Shown here piece after piece: positions 34,307 to 46,599 of a stretch of DNA of 64,000 nucleotides. Position 1 is the first letter of the stretch; each line of letters begins with the position of its first letter. Made by a program: the position numbers and the translations under genes. The stretch comes from Epiperipatus broadwayi (lineage: Eukaryota > Onychophora > Udeonychophora > Euonychophora > Peripatidae), in NCBI GenBank assembly GCA_028023455.1, contig JAQFVV010000027.1, positions 4,769,845-4,833,844 of the forward strand. Direction: 5' to 3'. The notes below the pieces were generated by a model, which was not told the origin of the DNA, did not search any database, and worked only from the letters and a program-made list of their open reading frames with translations.

Positions 34307-34369
34307 GTTACTGTATTAAAATATATATATACAACTGATTATTTTTCAGCAATTTAATGGGTCATAAAA

Positions 34370-34560
34370 ATAACTAAACAAATAATAGATCACATGACTA
34401 ATAAAATATCACATGACCTTGACTTTTATTCTATCTAATGTAAGCATTAGTAATCATAGTTGCTAGCTGGTAGTGCCAAGTAAATTCTTATCCAGATGAT
34501 GTCCTATCCAAATGTCTCCAGACTAGTTTCTGGCTTATGGATTGTATCTATCAGTAGTTT
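34370..34560 (-). repeat. Hammerhead-family repeat, copy F (partial)
   Basis: Landmarks: ATCACATGAC, TAGTGCCAAGTAAATTCTTA, CCAGACTAGTTTCTGGCTTA. The core on the minus strand (about 34518-34555) keeps GAAAC-TA-GTC-TGG, but CTGATGA has become CTGATAGA, so it is probably inactive. Confidence 0.6.
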
Positions 34561-34619
34561 TTTTACTTTTTGTGAACAACATACTTGGACTTTTTTTTAA
34601 GGGGAAAGAAGCATTAGAT

Positions 34620-34952
34620 CAGCTGTATGCAACTTGTAGATTGTGACCCCTCAAGGGGTTGCAGAAAAATTGTTAGGAGTTGTGAAAATTTTAAAAAGTT
34701 CTCACGTTAGATAATAAATTTTTAACTGAAAATACAAAAACATAAACACTATTAAAAATATATATGAAAATCTCATCTCAACCCATTTTGTATAAACAGC
34801 ACATCATAATAACACTTCCTTTATATTGCTCTCATTTCTATTGTTTTTGTTCTTCATGCTAGTATTCCCCTAGTGTTGACATATGGTATTACATTCCTGA
34901 ATGTACACAATTTCTAAAACAGGCTAAAAAAGTTGTAATTGCTACATTTATA
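34620..34952 (+). mobile_element. hAT-like non-autonomous element, partial
   Basis: Matches the reverse complement of 52890-53230 in order: GTGACCCCTCAAGGGGTTGC, AAATTTTTAACTG, AACACTATTAAAAA, TTTGTATAAACAGCACATCA, TTATATTGCTCTCATTT, TTCATGCTAGTATTC, GTACAC. The first part has the look of hAT ends (..ACCCCTCAAGGGGTTGC..). No transposase. The opposite end is missing here. Confidence 0.65.
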
Positions 34953-34959
34953 CATTTAT

Positions 34960-35156
34960 TATTAATATGCAGTTTTTTCAAAGATATTATATCAAATTGT
35001 ATGTATTGAAATGTAATATAAAAATACATATTTGTATGATTATGTAATCTAATTGTTGCTAAATAATCACTTATAAATATATATATCTTTATATTACATT
35101 TCAATACATACAATTTGATATAAGATCTTTGAGAAAACTTCATATTAATAAAAAAT
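34960..35156. repeat. Inverted repeat of about 65-bp arms
   Basis: ATGCAGTTTTTTCAAAGATA..ATCAAATTGTATGTATTGAA on the left is answered by TTCAATACATACAATTTGAT..AAGATCTTTGAGAAAACTTC on the right, with a loop of about 60 bp. It is a typical small fold-back or MITE, lying exactly between the hAT-like and LINE-A insertions. Confidence 0.8.
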
Positions 35157-35842
35157 GTTTAATGTAGCAAATAATGCTTTAGAGCTGCAGGAAATGTTGC
35201 AAGAGTTATCAGATGAAAGTAGGAAAGTAGGACTAAACACTAAAGTAATGTTTAATGGATTTTTTCAAAATATGAAAATGAAGATTGATTATGATGAGTT
35301 AGAAGAAGTTAACAGATACAAATACCTTGGTCAGATTATTAATACAAATGGAAACATAATGGATGAAATTAATCATAGAATTAAACTTGGTTCAGTGATT
35401 TTGGTAGAAATAATTTGATACTAAAAGGAAATATGCCTGCGTGTTTGAAAAGGAAGGTTTTAATAAATGTGCTTTACCAGTTCTTACTTATGCCTCAAAG
35501 AAGTATGGAGAGATGCATGTTGGGAATAACAAGAAGAGAACGAAACCACAATATATGAGTAAGAAAACAAACAGGTGTTACTGACCCATTGAAAAAATTA
35601 AAAGACTGAAGTTGGGCTGGACATATTGCTAGAAGAAATGATAATAGATGGACAATTGAAACCTTAAACTGGATTCCAAGAGATTGTAAAAAATCCAGAA
35701 AGAGACCACATATGAAATGGATTGCTGAAATAAGAAAGTTCAGGGGTGATGCGGAGAAGAGAAGCTAAAGATCAGAGAAGATGGATTGAATTTGGAGAGA
35801 CCTTCATCCTGCAGTGGATTGATAATGGTTGATGATGATGAT
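35157..35842 (+). pseudogene. LINE-A 3' fragment
   Basis: Open for about 85 codons at the 5' side (VANNALELQEMLQELSDESR, ..TKVMFNGFFQNMK.., DYDELEEVNRYKYLGQII, DEINHRIKLG), then frameshifts. The C-terminal block continues to ..RPHMKWIAEIRK.., ..REAKDQRRWIEFGETFILQW and ends in GATGATGATGAT (35831-35842). It is 5'-truncated just after the RT catalytic YADD region, so it encodes no active enzyme. Confidence 0.85.
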
Positions 35843-35929
35843 TTGTATGTGGTAAAACAACTTTTATTATTACTATACTTACATGCTTATAATAGGATAG
35901 TAACAAAATATAATGGGTCATGGAATATT

Positions 35930-36118
35930 TCAGTCTAAGTATGGAGGTTACAAGTGTAAAAGAATTGCACCCCTTTGCATTGGATCCAAAAGGTCCAAGC
36001 ACTCTTCAAAAAAATCCAAAAACCTTCTCACTTATGAAACCCAAAAGCTTGAAACTAGTCTGATGATATTTTGCTAGGACTTCACTGGAAAAGGATTCAT
36101 TAAGCTCTACCATATACA
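35930..36118 (+). repeat. Hammerhead-family repeat, copy G (partial)
   Basis: GATCCAAAAGGTCCAAGCAC, CTTCTCACTTATGAAACCCA, GAAACTAGTC, TGATGATATT, AAGGATTCATTAAGC. In the core CTGATGA reads CTTATGA (the invariant G5 is lost), so self-cleavage would not be expected. Confidence 0.6.
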
Positions 36119-36119
36119 G

Positions 36120-39100
36120 TAAAGATGAATTGCATTTAGCAAAACAAGGAAATGAAGTATTAGGGGGGTTGATTTATGAAAAAATATTATAGTTTGGGAA
36201 AATTATACAGGGAGATAGGTTTTAAATTACAATATTATTAAAAAGATGGTTAATAATGGATGGGATATAAGAAATAAATAAAGGATAGCTGACCCAGATA
36301 CAAATATAGATGTGGAGAGAAATGGGGCTGCAAAACTAATGATAAACAAACTAATTACAAATGTAATAAACCAATTATAAAGAACCAAAAGAATTTGTAA
36401 AAGAGTAGTAAGAAAGGAATAAATTATTGATTGGATATTTGAATGTACAAGGTGGTAGGAGATCAGAAAAGTGGTTGCAATTTAAAGGCTTGATGTATTA
36501 GCAGTAGTGGAAACACATCTCAGATAAGAAGAAGAACCTACCTTGGAAACTTTGGTATGGCAGGGTATAAATAGAAAAGAAAAAGAAAAAAAGGAATAGT
36601 AGAATGTCAAAAAAATATTTAAATACTGTAAAGTGTCAAGAACATTTGTGATTTAAGATAAGTTAGGAAGACAATAATGAATGGTGGCTATAATGAATAT
36701 GGCCACTGGAGATGGTCAAACTATAATGGAGTGGAACAGTTAAGGATATACAGAGTTTCAAAAAACAGAAGAAAATAATGGTTATAAGAGATATGAATGG
36801 GCATATTGAAGAAATTGATATGGGTAACAAGAAAAGACAGTTTTTGAAAATTTTTTGTCAGAGAGTGAATTTGAGCTTTAGAAATTTATCATATATTTAT
36901 GAGAGGCAATACACATCGTCTAAAATTATATATTTCACACAATAGAATATGTATCAGTAAAGAAAGAGGGGATGAATAAAATACGAAAAATTAATGTTTG
37001 ATAATGAAGAGAGTATGTAATAGTGATCATAATTTCTTTATAATAGAAATAGTTAGTAATGTGATAAAAATAATAATAAAAGTAGAAAGGACAGTGAAAG
37101 ATATAGATAGAGAGTGGGTGATAAGAATAAACTATAAGAATATAAAATACAAGTAGAAGAAATCATGGAAGAGTTTGTTGAAGATGAAGGACTGGTGAGG
37201 TGAAGTAAAAAAATGACAAATGTTTGAGGTGAGAAAATTCAGAAGAGTAAAAGTAATAGAAAAGTTAGAATTAGTAAAAGTTTAAGAGAGAGGGGAAAGC
37301 ATGCAGAGAATATAAATGTGCTATTGAAAACAAAAAAAAAAGAAAAAGATGTTAACATTAAATGGGAAAACTGTTTTAAAAAAAGTTGGCTAAAATAGAT
37401 AATTATAAAGAGATAATGAAATTAAATAGTGAATTGGAGGATATTAATAAAAATGGAAGAAATGGGAGTAATAAATTTTGGAAATATACTAAAAGAAGAA
37501 ATGTAAGGGGGAGAAAAATAGTATTATTAAATGTTGAGGAAAATGAGTGTAGCTCTAAAGAAGAATTAGTAACAACCATGTATATAGAAAAAATGTTAGA
37601 TGTATGTGAAGGTCAGAGTAATAACATATATAAAAGCACATAGTCATGGAAATATTAGTTTTACAGAAAATAAATTGAATGAGACAGGAAAGAAATTAAA
37701 AGTGGAAAGACATGAGGTTTAGATGGATGGCAGCAGAGATGGTGATGAATTTGGGAAATAGGGGAAAATTAAATTTATCATGTTTTAATAAGATGGCACA
37801 GAAGACAGAATTTTCAGATAGCTGGAATAGTACAAGAGTGAAGTTATTATGTAAAGGAAAGGGTAAGGACTATAGAAAATATAAACAAGTAGCGGTAATG
37901 CCGGTGCTATATAAACTTTTTACATATATGGTGTACAGAAGGGTGACAATATGGATGGAAGAAACTAATATAGTGGGAGAAATGCAATATGATAGAATGG
38001 ATAGGCATATAGGATATAGTTTATTTGTAGTCACACAACTTATAGATATGAGTAGGAATATATGTAGGGAGTTATATATAGTTTTTATAGATATAGAGAA
38101 GGCATATAATAGAGTAAACAGAAATAGATTATGAGTAAGTTTAGTAAATTTGGAATGAATGGAGCATTAGTGGATCTTATTAAGATATTGTATGAAAATA
38201 ATCATGTATCAATTAGGAAATATAGAATCAGTTAGAGTTAATAGTGGGGTAGGACTAAGGCAAGAGTGCCCTATGTCACCTATTTTGTTTTTGTTATATT
38301 TGAGAGAAATGGAGAGAGCAATTGAAAGACTAGGAAGAGGGGTAGAGATATGATTGATAGCTGGCAAGAGGGTATAGTGCTGATGATACGTTTTTGTGCT
38401 TTGAAACTAGGGAATATAGAGAAATTATGCTGAAGACTTGCACAAGGATGGGTAAAAAAATGGGGATTAAATTTAGTAGTAAAGAAAAATCAAAAGTAAT
38501 CATGATAAATGCTAGAGAAAGCGAAGACAAATAATTTTTATTGGAGGATATAAAGTTAAAAGTGGTAAATAATTATAACTATTTGGACATGTCTTAAATA
38601 ATCAGAGCAATTGCTTGGGTGAATGGGAGAAAAAAAAGATAAATGAAGCAAAGAAAAAAAAAGAGACTGATAAAAAAAATTAACATTGTTTTCATGTAAT
38701 AAATATGATGTAGCAAGTATTGCATGGAATGGAGTTCAGTAGAAGGGTTAACTTGTGGTAAGGAGAGTTATGTGTTAGTAAAAGCGTATTATATTACTTA
38801 GAACAAGTACAGAGGAGTAGGAAGATATGAATTAGATGCAGATATGTGGATGACAAAGGAGGAAATTTCAACAAGAAATGGGATAATTAAGCTTTTATAT
38901 GAGAGATGCGAAAAACCAAATGAAAATGTTCATTAGATTGCAATTTATGGATAGTAAGAAAATAGACAAAATAGTTTTAATTGGGTTACAAATAAAGAAC
39001 AGGCAACAAGGTGGATGAGAAAGATAGTATAATATGCAGAAGATTTGGATAAAGACTATGACAGCATAATTGTACAAAGGTGGGATAATTGTGTTGGGAG

Positions 39101-39690
39101 AATTGTTGAGTGTTATAGTGGCAAAGATTGGAATAGAATAATAGATGAATTAATAAAAAATAGGAAGCTGAAGAGATGGAGAACTAGTATGGAGAGTAAA
39201 AAGAGCTTAAATATATATAGAAGTAAACAGAATATTGGATATAAGTTAATTTATGATAGTAGCAGGAAAGAAGTTTACTATTTAAGACTCAAACATGATT
39301 GCTAGCAACTAGGGACTCTGCACATAAATGGAGAAATGTGGTTGATTTAATCTGCAGGATATATAAGGAAGACATCGAAAATATTAGGTATTTTCTAATA
39401 GAATGTAAATGCTTACAAGCAAAACGGGTACAAATAATGAAGATGTGGGCAAATAAACATAGACTAAGTGATTATACAGAAAGTGGATTATTGATCTTTA
39501 TGCTGGGGTACAAAATAGGGGGGGATCTAGGTACAAAGACTATGGAGTGTATGAACATAATGTGGAAATAAGATAGAACAGGATAGAGAAGAATATGGGA
39601 AAAAACAGGGTGAGAAATGGAAAGGGAAGGGAAGATGCTAACAGATTTTTATTGGACATATTTACTGAGAAATTCCTGACTTCAATAAAG
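36120..39690 (+). pseudogene. LINE-C, near full-length dead non-LTR retrotransposon
   Basis: Domains lie in the order of an APE-type LINE. Endonuclease (about 36430-37050): a LNVQG start, VVETHL (near 36505), DMNGHIEE (36795-36820) and CNSDHNFFIIEI (37018-37050, the SDH motif). Linker 37080-37650. Reverse transcriptase (about 37680-38600): KLLCKGKGKDYRKYK.VAVMPVL, IDIEKAYNRVNR (38090-38125), GLRQECPMSPILF (38250-38290) and ADDTFL (38380-38397, the catalytic ADD kept). C-terminal region with ..LKRWRTSMESKKSLNIYRSK (39165-39230) and the Cys/His block NIRYFLIECKCLQAKR (39380-39430). Frames are broken many times, so it is dead. The 3' end is shared with 32814-33753. The clade is uncertain. Confidence 0.8.
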
Positions 39691-40609
39691 GTGTAGCCTT
39701 ATCACATCATATCAGTCCATCATGATTCATCATTAAGTGAAGTTATGCTTTCTCATAGTAAATGTTTTTATTAAGTTATCTCAGATATTTGTCAATTTTT
39801 GTAATGGCCAAAAATTGGAACAATGTAAAATTCCATTTTCTTTTAGAAAAAATAGCAAGGGAAAACAGTTATAATGCTTACAACAGCATGTTGATTGTTA
39901 TCCAATGTCAAGAGATACTGATTTTTGTCTTTATGCAAACAACATTGTTCCTTAGAATTTATTTGTAACATCTGTTTTAGCTAGATATTATGAAATGTTT
40001 GTGTGATACAGTAAAATGAAAACATCCAATTGGTGACAAAGTGTGGAGCACAAGTTTCACCATGACAACACACAAGCACACAATGCATTGAGTGTAAAAT
40101 AGGTTTTTTAATTAAAAAACAGCATGACCCAGCCTATCTATCAGTCATATTCATCTGATGTCACTACATACACAGTAATTGTGCTTCCAATTCTTTTTTT
40201 AATTGTTTTTAGTTCAAGCCTTTGAGAATTAATAGTCAGTTGTAGGGTCCAGCTTAGTCAGTTATGGGTTAGGCTTAGTTAGTTATGAGGTCAGGCGTGG
40301 TAGGTTTACAATGCTTACTTGTGATTTTTGCTTGAAGCAGCATAATTAGTAATGAGGCAGTTTCATGCTTGATTTAAGTGAGACAGGAATTTTGGGATAA
40401 CAAAAGTTTGTGTTTAAGCACCCCTATTACGGATATCCCTTATGGAAGTGGAAGAGACTAAAAAATGTAATCCAAAAGTAAGCTATCTTGTTACATATCT
40501 GTCTAGATTTTTATATCCGAAGGATTACTCATAAAACTAATAGAAATCAAATATTATTAATGTTGATAAAATAGGAAATAGTCATAATATTAAAAATAAA
40601 TGTTATAAA
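39691..40609. other. Non-coding stretch
   Basis: AT-rich, with no matched repeat. The open stretch at 39762-39968 has no family resemblance. Confidence 0.35.
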
Positions 40610-40860
40610 TCTTTTCAAAATATAGCTACATGGAATGTTAAAGTATTACTTCAGACAAACTCTTCAAGATCTGAATAGAGTTATCACTGCTACACCGCTA
40701 TTAAGGAGCTGTCAAAAATTTAACAGCGATATAGCTATTCATATTGAAATTTATTTTCCAGAGAAAAATTTAATAGATTATATAGCTACAAGTTTTTTTG
40801 CAAAGGCTGATCAACCAGACGAAGGAGATTCCATAATATTAGATCCATTATAAAATTTAA
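40610..40860 (+). pseudogene. LINE-D (RTE-like) endonuclease N-terminus
   Basis: After one frameshift it reads IATWNVKVLLQTNSSRSE, then AIKELSKFNSDIAIHIEIYF, PEKNLIDY and ..FFAKADQPDEG. TWNV..LL..NS.R.E..., EL..F.IDIA..SE.. is the start of the APE endonuclease in RTE-type elements. The catalytic SETR-type motif has become HIEIY. It is probably the 5' end of the same element whose RT lies at 41440-43560, with a LINE-A piece inserted between. Confidence 0.65.
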
Positions 40861-41099
40861 TTTAATATATTTTACTCTTGGAGCTGTTAATAAAGGCTAG
40901 TTGTATTTAAACTTGATTTGCACAAAGACAAGATAACATTATGACAGCAATATCATTTAAAAAATTAACATTAATGCATGTGTTTGTACAAATGGTAAAC
41001 TTTAGTAAAAACTTGTAAATAATGGTATTGGTTCTACAAATTCGAATAGTCTGTTATTGTTGAATTTTTACATTATATATGGATTGATTATTATAAGTA

Positions 41100-41355
41100 T
41101 TTTGTTAGTCAAAGAATTCTGAATGCACTTTGGGTGTCAGAATGCAAGAAAAGTTCATATAAAAGCATAATCTTAAATTGGATTCCAAACGAATGTAAAA
41201 GACCTAGAAAAAGACCATGTGTGAGATAGATGGTTGAAATAAGAAAGTCTGTTGGTTGAAGTGGAGAAGAGAAGCTAGAGATTGGAGAAGATGGATTCAA
41301 TTTGGAGAGACCTTCATTAGGCAGTATATCGATAATGGTTGAAAATGATGATGTA
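41100..41355 (+). pseudogene. LINE-A 3'-end fragment inside LINE-D
   Basis: ..ILNWIPNECKRPRKRPCVR, then ..RKSVG.SGEEKLEIGEDGF.. with a frameshift, and GATAATGGTTGAAAATGATG as the tail. It separates the endonuclease and RT parts of LINE-D. Confidence 0.7.
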
Positions 41356-41439
41356 GATAAACCATACTACATTTGTATGTCCCAAATTAAAATGGTAATT
41401 TAATCATATTTACAAAAAAAAATGATATTCATTATTTAA

Positions 41440-43560
41440 AAGTATCTACTATTCTCGCTAAATTTTAACAGCTATTAAATACTGCAATTGCTAATTTAGC
41501 ATTTCGAAAATGTCATATTGCTAAAGCATGGAATTGTTTGAGGGAGTATGTTATGGATACAAGTAAATCAATTCTAAGGATCATTACAAATAGAATTATG
41601 ACTGGGTTTCCAACAATGATCTTACTATTAATGATTTGATTAAAAAGAAATATATGCTTCATAACAAATATGAAATTGGAAGTCAGATGTTCAATGGCTG
41701 AAAAAAGGGTTAAAAAAATGATTGGTTGATTAAAACTGCAAACAAGACTGACATTCAATGACTGTAGTCGTTTTAGATCACTTACAATATATTGAAAGCA
41801 ACATATGGACTTGGGAAAATGGTAATATAATTCTATTAAATCCAGCAATGACACTCTTATATGATAATGGTGACAATATTTTGATTATATTTTGAATCAT
41901 CTACTTATGTAGATTCAGACAATGATGCTTACCTTAGTGAATTTCAAAACAGTTTTTGTAATCATAAAAATGGAAAGTATACATGTCCTAATATAATATC
42001 TAGACAAATTTTCAAATATGGAAGGACTCTATTAGCTTCAAATGCATTGGATTTTTTTTAAGACTATATGGATCCATGAAGTTGTGATGCTTGATCTTAA
42101 TTAAAGATTCTTCTATTATTCCAATTTCAAAAGTAAAAGGAATAGACAAGGTTTCAGAATTCTCATGAAATATTATCATCCACTACATCAAAGATACTTT
42201 CAAGGATTTTGTTGATTAGATTGTATCCAATCATAGAGTAATTGATATCAGAAACTTAATATGGTTTCAGATACTCAAGAATTACTATAGACATGGTGTT
42301 TGTTGCCAGGAAAATGCATAAAAAGTGTCAGAAATAGAGGAGTGATTTATCTTCTGTTGATTTGGTCAAGGTAATTGACTCATTTAATCAAACAAGTCTA
42401 TGGATATTGTTTGAAATAATATAGTTGTCTCTCAAATTTTGATGGTATTATATAGCTAAAGATGAATTGAAAAGAAGGGTTATCACTACAGGTGTAAAAT
42501 CAGAGATCTTCGTGATGAAAACTGGTGTTAAAGAAGGATATGCTCCAACATTATTTCCAGTTTTTAGGTCTTGTTTTCTCAAACTGTTTACAGATGACTT
42601 CATGAAACAGGAATTAAAATAGAAAACATGTTTAACGATCGAATTTTTAATTAGAATCAAAAATGAAATCAACAACTTCATTTCCTTGGATTCTATATTT
42701 ACACTATATTGGTGATTGTGGTATTTTTGCCAGTTCAAAAGACAATTTATTGAATGTTCTTAATATTTTAAATGTATCTTATAAAGATCTCAGTTTATTA
42801 ATTAATGTTCAAAAACTCAACTTTTTTATCAATAAATAATGGAAGAAAAAAGCGTTAGTGACTTTATCAAATTGAGAATGGGAACCAATCTAAGTATTTT
42901 GGTGATTTTTTAAGCAAAAAAAAAATATACTGAGATATTGAAGTGCAGCATATGTTCCAATATGTGGCTGCAGTTCTTAGCAAGTTAGAAGATAATTTTG
43001 TCATAATTAAAATAATTACTGCAACTAAATTAGCTGTATATATACTGTTATTTTACCTAATTTATTGTATGGATGTAAAACTTGAACAAACTACTGCTAT
43101 AACACAAGGCATTAGAAGTTTCATTGAAATGTACAACATACAATCTTAAAAGTACAATGACAAGACAGACAATATATTCTCCAACTTACTAGATGTAATA
43201 TTATAGAGTCCATTATTATATATTCATATCTTTATTGGATTGGACATGTAAAATGAATGAACCATACAAAACTTCTCTAAAGGGTGTTTTATGGTGAACT
43301 TGAGCACAGTTTTTATGTGAGAGGTAGACCCTGTTTACATTGCAAAGATCATCTCAGAGATATTCTATAAATGTGCATTGTTGATTGTTTTTTCAGGAAA
43401 GATATGGCAGAAAATACAGCATATTGGGAAGCTATAATTAGACATAATAATGGAGTATTTTAGAAAGAAATATTTTCTGCAGAAGGAGTTAAAAGAAATT
43501 ATTTAAATATATCAAAAAATAGAATAATAACCAGCTTTTTGGACATATTTGCGAAGTAAC
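41440..43560 (+). pseudogene. LINE-D (RTE-like) linker, RT and C-terminus, decayed
   Basis: Linker: WVSNNDLTINDLIKKKYMLH (41605-41665), DWLIKTANKTDIQ (41721-41760), NILKATYG (41790-41815). RT: GVKSEIFVMKTGVKEGYAP (42490-42550, motif B region), YIGDCGIFASSKDNLLNVLN (42705-42770, YADD degraded to IGDC) and LLINVQKLNF. Thumb and C-term: LPNLLYGCKTW (43055-43085), YLYWIGHVK, RGRPCLHCKDHLRDIL (43325-43370), WEAIIRHNNGVF.KEIFSAEG and KRNYLNISKNR (43430-43525). The order is that of RTE-like proteins. Many stops make it a relic. A second copy of its 3' end is at 53222-53587. Confidence 0.8.
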
Positions 43561-44113
43561 ATATTGTTGTATTTGTTTTCTCTTTTTATCATGGTCTCTT
43601 GGATTTGAAACTTGAAAATGGTGGATGCTAATGAAGATGGTTGATCAATGAAACTTAAAATCTATGATTCTCAGTTCTCCTGCCGCTAGTAAATTATTTG
43701 ATTAATCCTACTGTTTACTTGCTTTAGGATTCTTCATTTCATATTGAACTTGTCTATTACTGCTTTGTATTCAAATAATAGTTCTATTTGAAAAGTTTAT
43801 TTTTTCTAAAACAGTACATCATTTATATACATAAATTGAAGTTTATTTCTATTTTTAACATTGCAAAAATAGCCAAATCCATCTACACTCGCATTTATAC
43901 AATTTAGCACATACTTTCAAGGCCATTTATCATCAGTGATTTACACTGATTAACAAATTACTTTATAAATCGTCTATTTTAGTTGCATGTATACCCCGTA
44001 ATTGACCAATAGTGACATCTATTTAATTATAAATCAGCAATATTTTTTTACATGTCTAAATTATCAATACAAAAATTAAATAGGTAAAAATCTGCTCATT
44101 AATGTTGATGAAC
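43561..44113. other. Non-coding stretch
   Basis: No coding signal beyond the end of LINE-D and no matched repeat. Confidence 0.35.
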
Positions 44114-44408
44114 AAAGCAAAGCAAAACTCCATACAGTAGTGCCACCTGTGCTAAACAGAGTAATCAATGGATGCCAGAAGGCTCGTGCATAAAATCCCT
44201 ATCTAATGCCTACTCATCCAATATCCCCAGACTAGTTTCTGGCTTGTGGCCTTCCTCACTGACGAAGATCACAAGCCAGAAACTAGTCTGGGGATATTGG
44301 ATGAGTAGGCATTAGATAGGGATTTTATGCACAAGCCTTCTGGCATCCATTGATTACTCTGTTTAGCACAGGTGGCACTACTGTATGGAGTTTTGCTTTG
44401 CTTTGCTT
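44114..44408. repeat. Near-perfect palindrome of two hammerhead-family arms (copy D)
   Basis: The left arm 44114-44254 and right arm 44264-44408 are reverse complements with very few differences. Each runs AAGCAAAGCAAAACTCCATA, CAGTAGTGCCACCTGTG, ..ATCAATGGATGCCAGAAGG.., CCTATCTAATGCCTACTCAT, CCCAGACTAGTTTCTGGCTT. The plus strand of the right arm plus the 9-nt centre carries a complete hammerhead-like core. The minus strand has GAAAC-TA-GTC but lacks CTGATGA. Near identity of the arms implies recent origin or conversion. Confidence 0.9.
44251..44294 (+). ncRNA. Hammerhead-ribozyme-like motif, copy D
   Basis: TCCTCA (44253-44258), CTGACGA (44259-44265), arm AGATCACAAGCCA, GAAAC (44279-44283), TA, GTC (44286-44288), TGGGGA (44289-44294). 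TCCTCA pairs with TGGGGA over six positions (one G-U). Cleavage would follow 44288. Stem II is imperfect in this copy (G-C kept, then A-C and U-G), whereas copy E has the arm AGGCTACAAGCCA with three G-C pairs. In a full-length transcript the long palindrome would compete with ribozyme folding. Confidence 0.5.
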
Positions 44409-45149
44409 ATAAACAATTATGTGCTAGTATTGGAAATGTTGATGATGATGTAATCTTAAACATTGTAGTTTTTAGTAAAACAATTTAATATAATTTTTTG
44501 ATTTGTTTTAAAAGGGCCCATAATGCAATTGTGCATCTGTTTTACTACAGGCTTGTTATTATATTTATATATAGTATGACCAGAATTCAATAATAATACA
44601 TAGTAATTAATTAAATGTTAAGCTCTTTATAAAAAGTATTTACAAATAACAAAGTATATAAATATTTATAATACAGAGGCTTGACTCCATTACCATTTGC
44701 AAATTAGAAATGCAATACAACTAGCTTGGGGAGGAATTGTAAGACTCTCCTTTAGACCCTAATGCTTCCAGCTTAATGATAGCTTGTCTCAAATGCAGGT
44801 AAAACAATGACAGTAAATAGCAGCTTCCTGTTCCAGAGTTGAGTATGTCTTTTGTTCTATAGTGGATATTGTTACTTTTATCTAATGTCTGACAGTTGTC
44901 TGAATTACCCTCTCAAATGGATCTCAATACATTTTAAGATCCTTATTCTTGCTGAAAACAATCAGATTCACTGACCTACTTTTCCAATTGGTTTGGTTAT
45001 GCCCTTACTATGTATTTACTTTTATTGTTATTCCATTGGTCAACTTTAGTGTTCCTTCAGTACAGTCTTGATGACATTGTAGTCTGGATCAATTCATTAT
45101 TTGAAGGTAAGCCTTTGATGAGTTAGGATGAGTTCACAACATTCCCTAC
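44409..45149. other. Non-coding, G+C moderately raised after 44680
   Basis: From about 44680 the base composition is less extreme than the surroundings and may belong to the element ending at 45430, but no frame or repeat match was found. Confidence 0.35.
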
Positions 45150-45430
45150 TCTGGCAAAAGTTAGCATTGGAGTACATATCTCTTCAGATAGCTTGGTGGA
45201 TATCTATATCATCTTCTTCCTTCAGTTTCATCATTATCAAGTCTGGTTTCATCATCAGGTCTGATTTCTTCATTGGGTCTGGTTTCATCATCATCATTAA
45301 GTTTAGTTTATACATTCATCGTAACTGGGCTCTATGCCCAAGATGTTACACTCTTAAGGTTTGGCCAACCACTGTCTGCACACCTTCTATTGGAAACCGT
45401 TTGATGGTTCGTTGAACATACAGATTGTAC
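45150..45430 (-). pseudogene. Possible LTR-retrotransposon pol C-terminus (weak)
   Basis: The minus-strand frame reads LNDDDETRPNEEIRPDDETR, then LDNDETEGRR.., then YRYPPSYLKRYVLQC and a stop. An acidic repeat followed by a basic patch and a PP-x-YLK-x-YVL ending is reminiscent of the C-terminal tails of Ty3/Gypsy-type Pol proteins. I see no integrase, reverse transcriptase or LTRs nearby, so the assignment is a guess. The ATGATG-like repeats alone could also have produced it. Confidence 0.25.
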
Positions 45431-46599
45431 TCAAATACCTATCCGCAATTCATCAAACTTTTTTTTTTACTATACCGATTAGGCATAAGGATTCGTGTAC
45501 AAATTGCTTTAAGGAAGTAGTCTCATTGGCTGAATAATGTAGACGATTATCAAATGCTTCTTACTAATTCAAGACACACTTTTGAGCAAAGATATTAACC
45601 GATTTGTAGAATGAAATATATTTTAAAATACCAAATGGCGCTAATCTAGCGTTATTGTTTGAACTTAGTAACCTACTGTCTTCTGATAAAAATCATGTTT
45701 ATGTAAGACCAGTAGTCAATATTATTTAAACTCAACACAGATAATTAAAACAGTACGTAGATTTTCTTTGTAGGTAAACTCGCAGCAGATTAAAAATACA
45801 CACACATTTAATAATTAATTTTTTTTGTGTATTTTTGATAATGCGTTTTTATTTTTTAATTGAATTATTTATTTGGGAAAAAATTTTTGAGAAAAAAATT
45901 AATAAATATTTCATTTTATTATATTTAATTTTTTTTTTTTTTGATGTTTGTAGGAGAGCATCCGGTGTATTTTTTTTTTTTACCAGTTTGTAAGACTTTC
46001 TCTTATTGCTCATCTGGCCTTTATCACTCTCATCAGCTGAATCTATTTTTTTAAACCAGAAAACTGTCTCACACTTGTTCCAGTGATGACATGACTATAT
46101 CCTTGATGAGAGGAGATCAGCTGACCAGACACGTGGCTAAATATTACTAAGTCCAGTAAAGTGACAAAAACAAAATTTAAAAAAAAAACGAATATTAATA
46201 TAAAACTCCCAAAAATGCAATTTAAAATTTTCATAAATTTAAGCATTACTAAAAATTAAGAATTATACGAAAATATAAAAAGGAAAAATAATACGTATTT
46301 TGTATATTGCAATTTAAGAAATTGATTGGTTTATTGTTAGGGAGTTCATAAAAAGTTCTAATAGCGGAAGTGACCTGGAGTTTCAAAATCTGCTATTATA
46401 TCAAACCACGCAGAGATATATATTACTAATCATTACACACGCAGTTTGAAAACACAGTCGTAATTTTTTTATTATTGTTTTAATTAAAATTTTGTAACTT
46501 TCTGTAAATCTTTTTTTTTTTTTAAATAACAGCGCAAAAATTTTAATTCTAATGTTTTAATGCATCTCATTAAATTAATGCACTTTGATATTACTTCAA
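45431..46599. other. AT-rich spacer with poly-T tracts
   Basis: Poly-T runs near 45460, 45930 and 45970. The G+C-richer patch 46010-46140 contains CTGATGAG on the minus strand but no matching GAAAC partner with a stem. Confidence 0.4.

Noticed and set aside
45150-45430. Complete LTR retrotransposon
   Set aside because: Only a weakly Pol-like C-terminal tail is seen. No LTR pair, integrase or RT motifs were found nearby.
46010-46140. CTGATGAG followed by AGAAAGTC on the minus strand as another hammerhead
   Set aside because: The intervening sequence forms no stem II with correct ends and no helix I was found. The pieces look coincidental.
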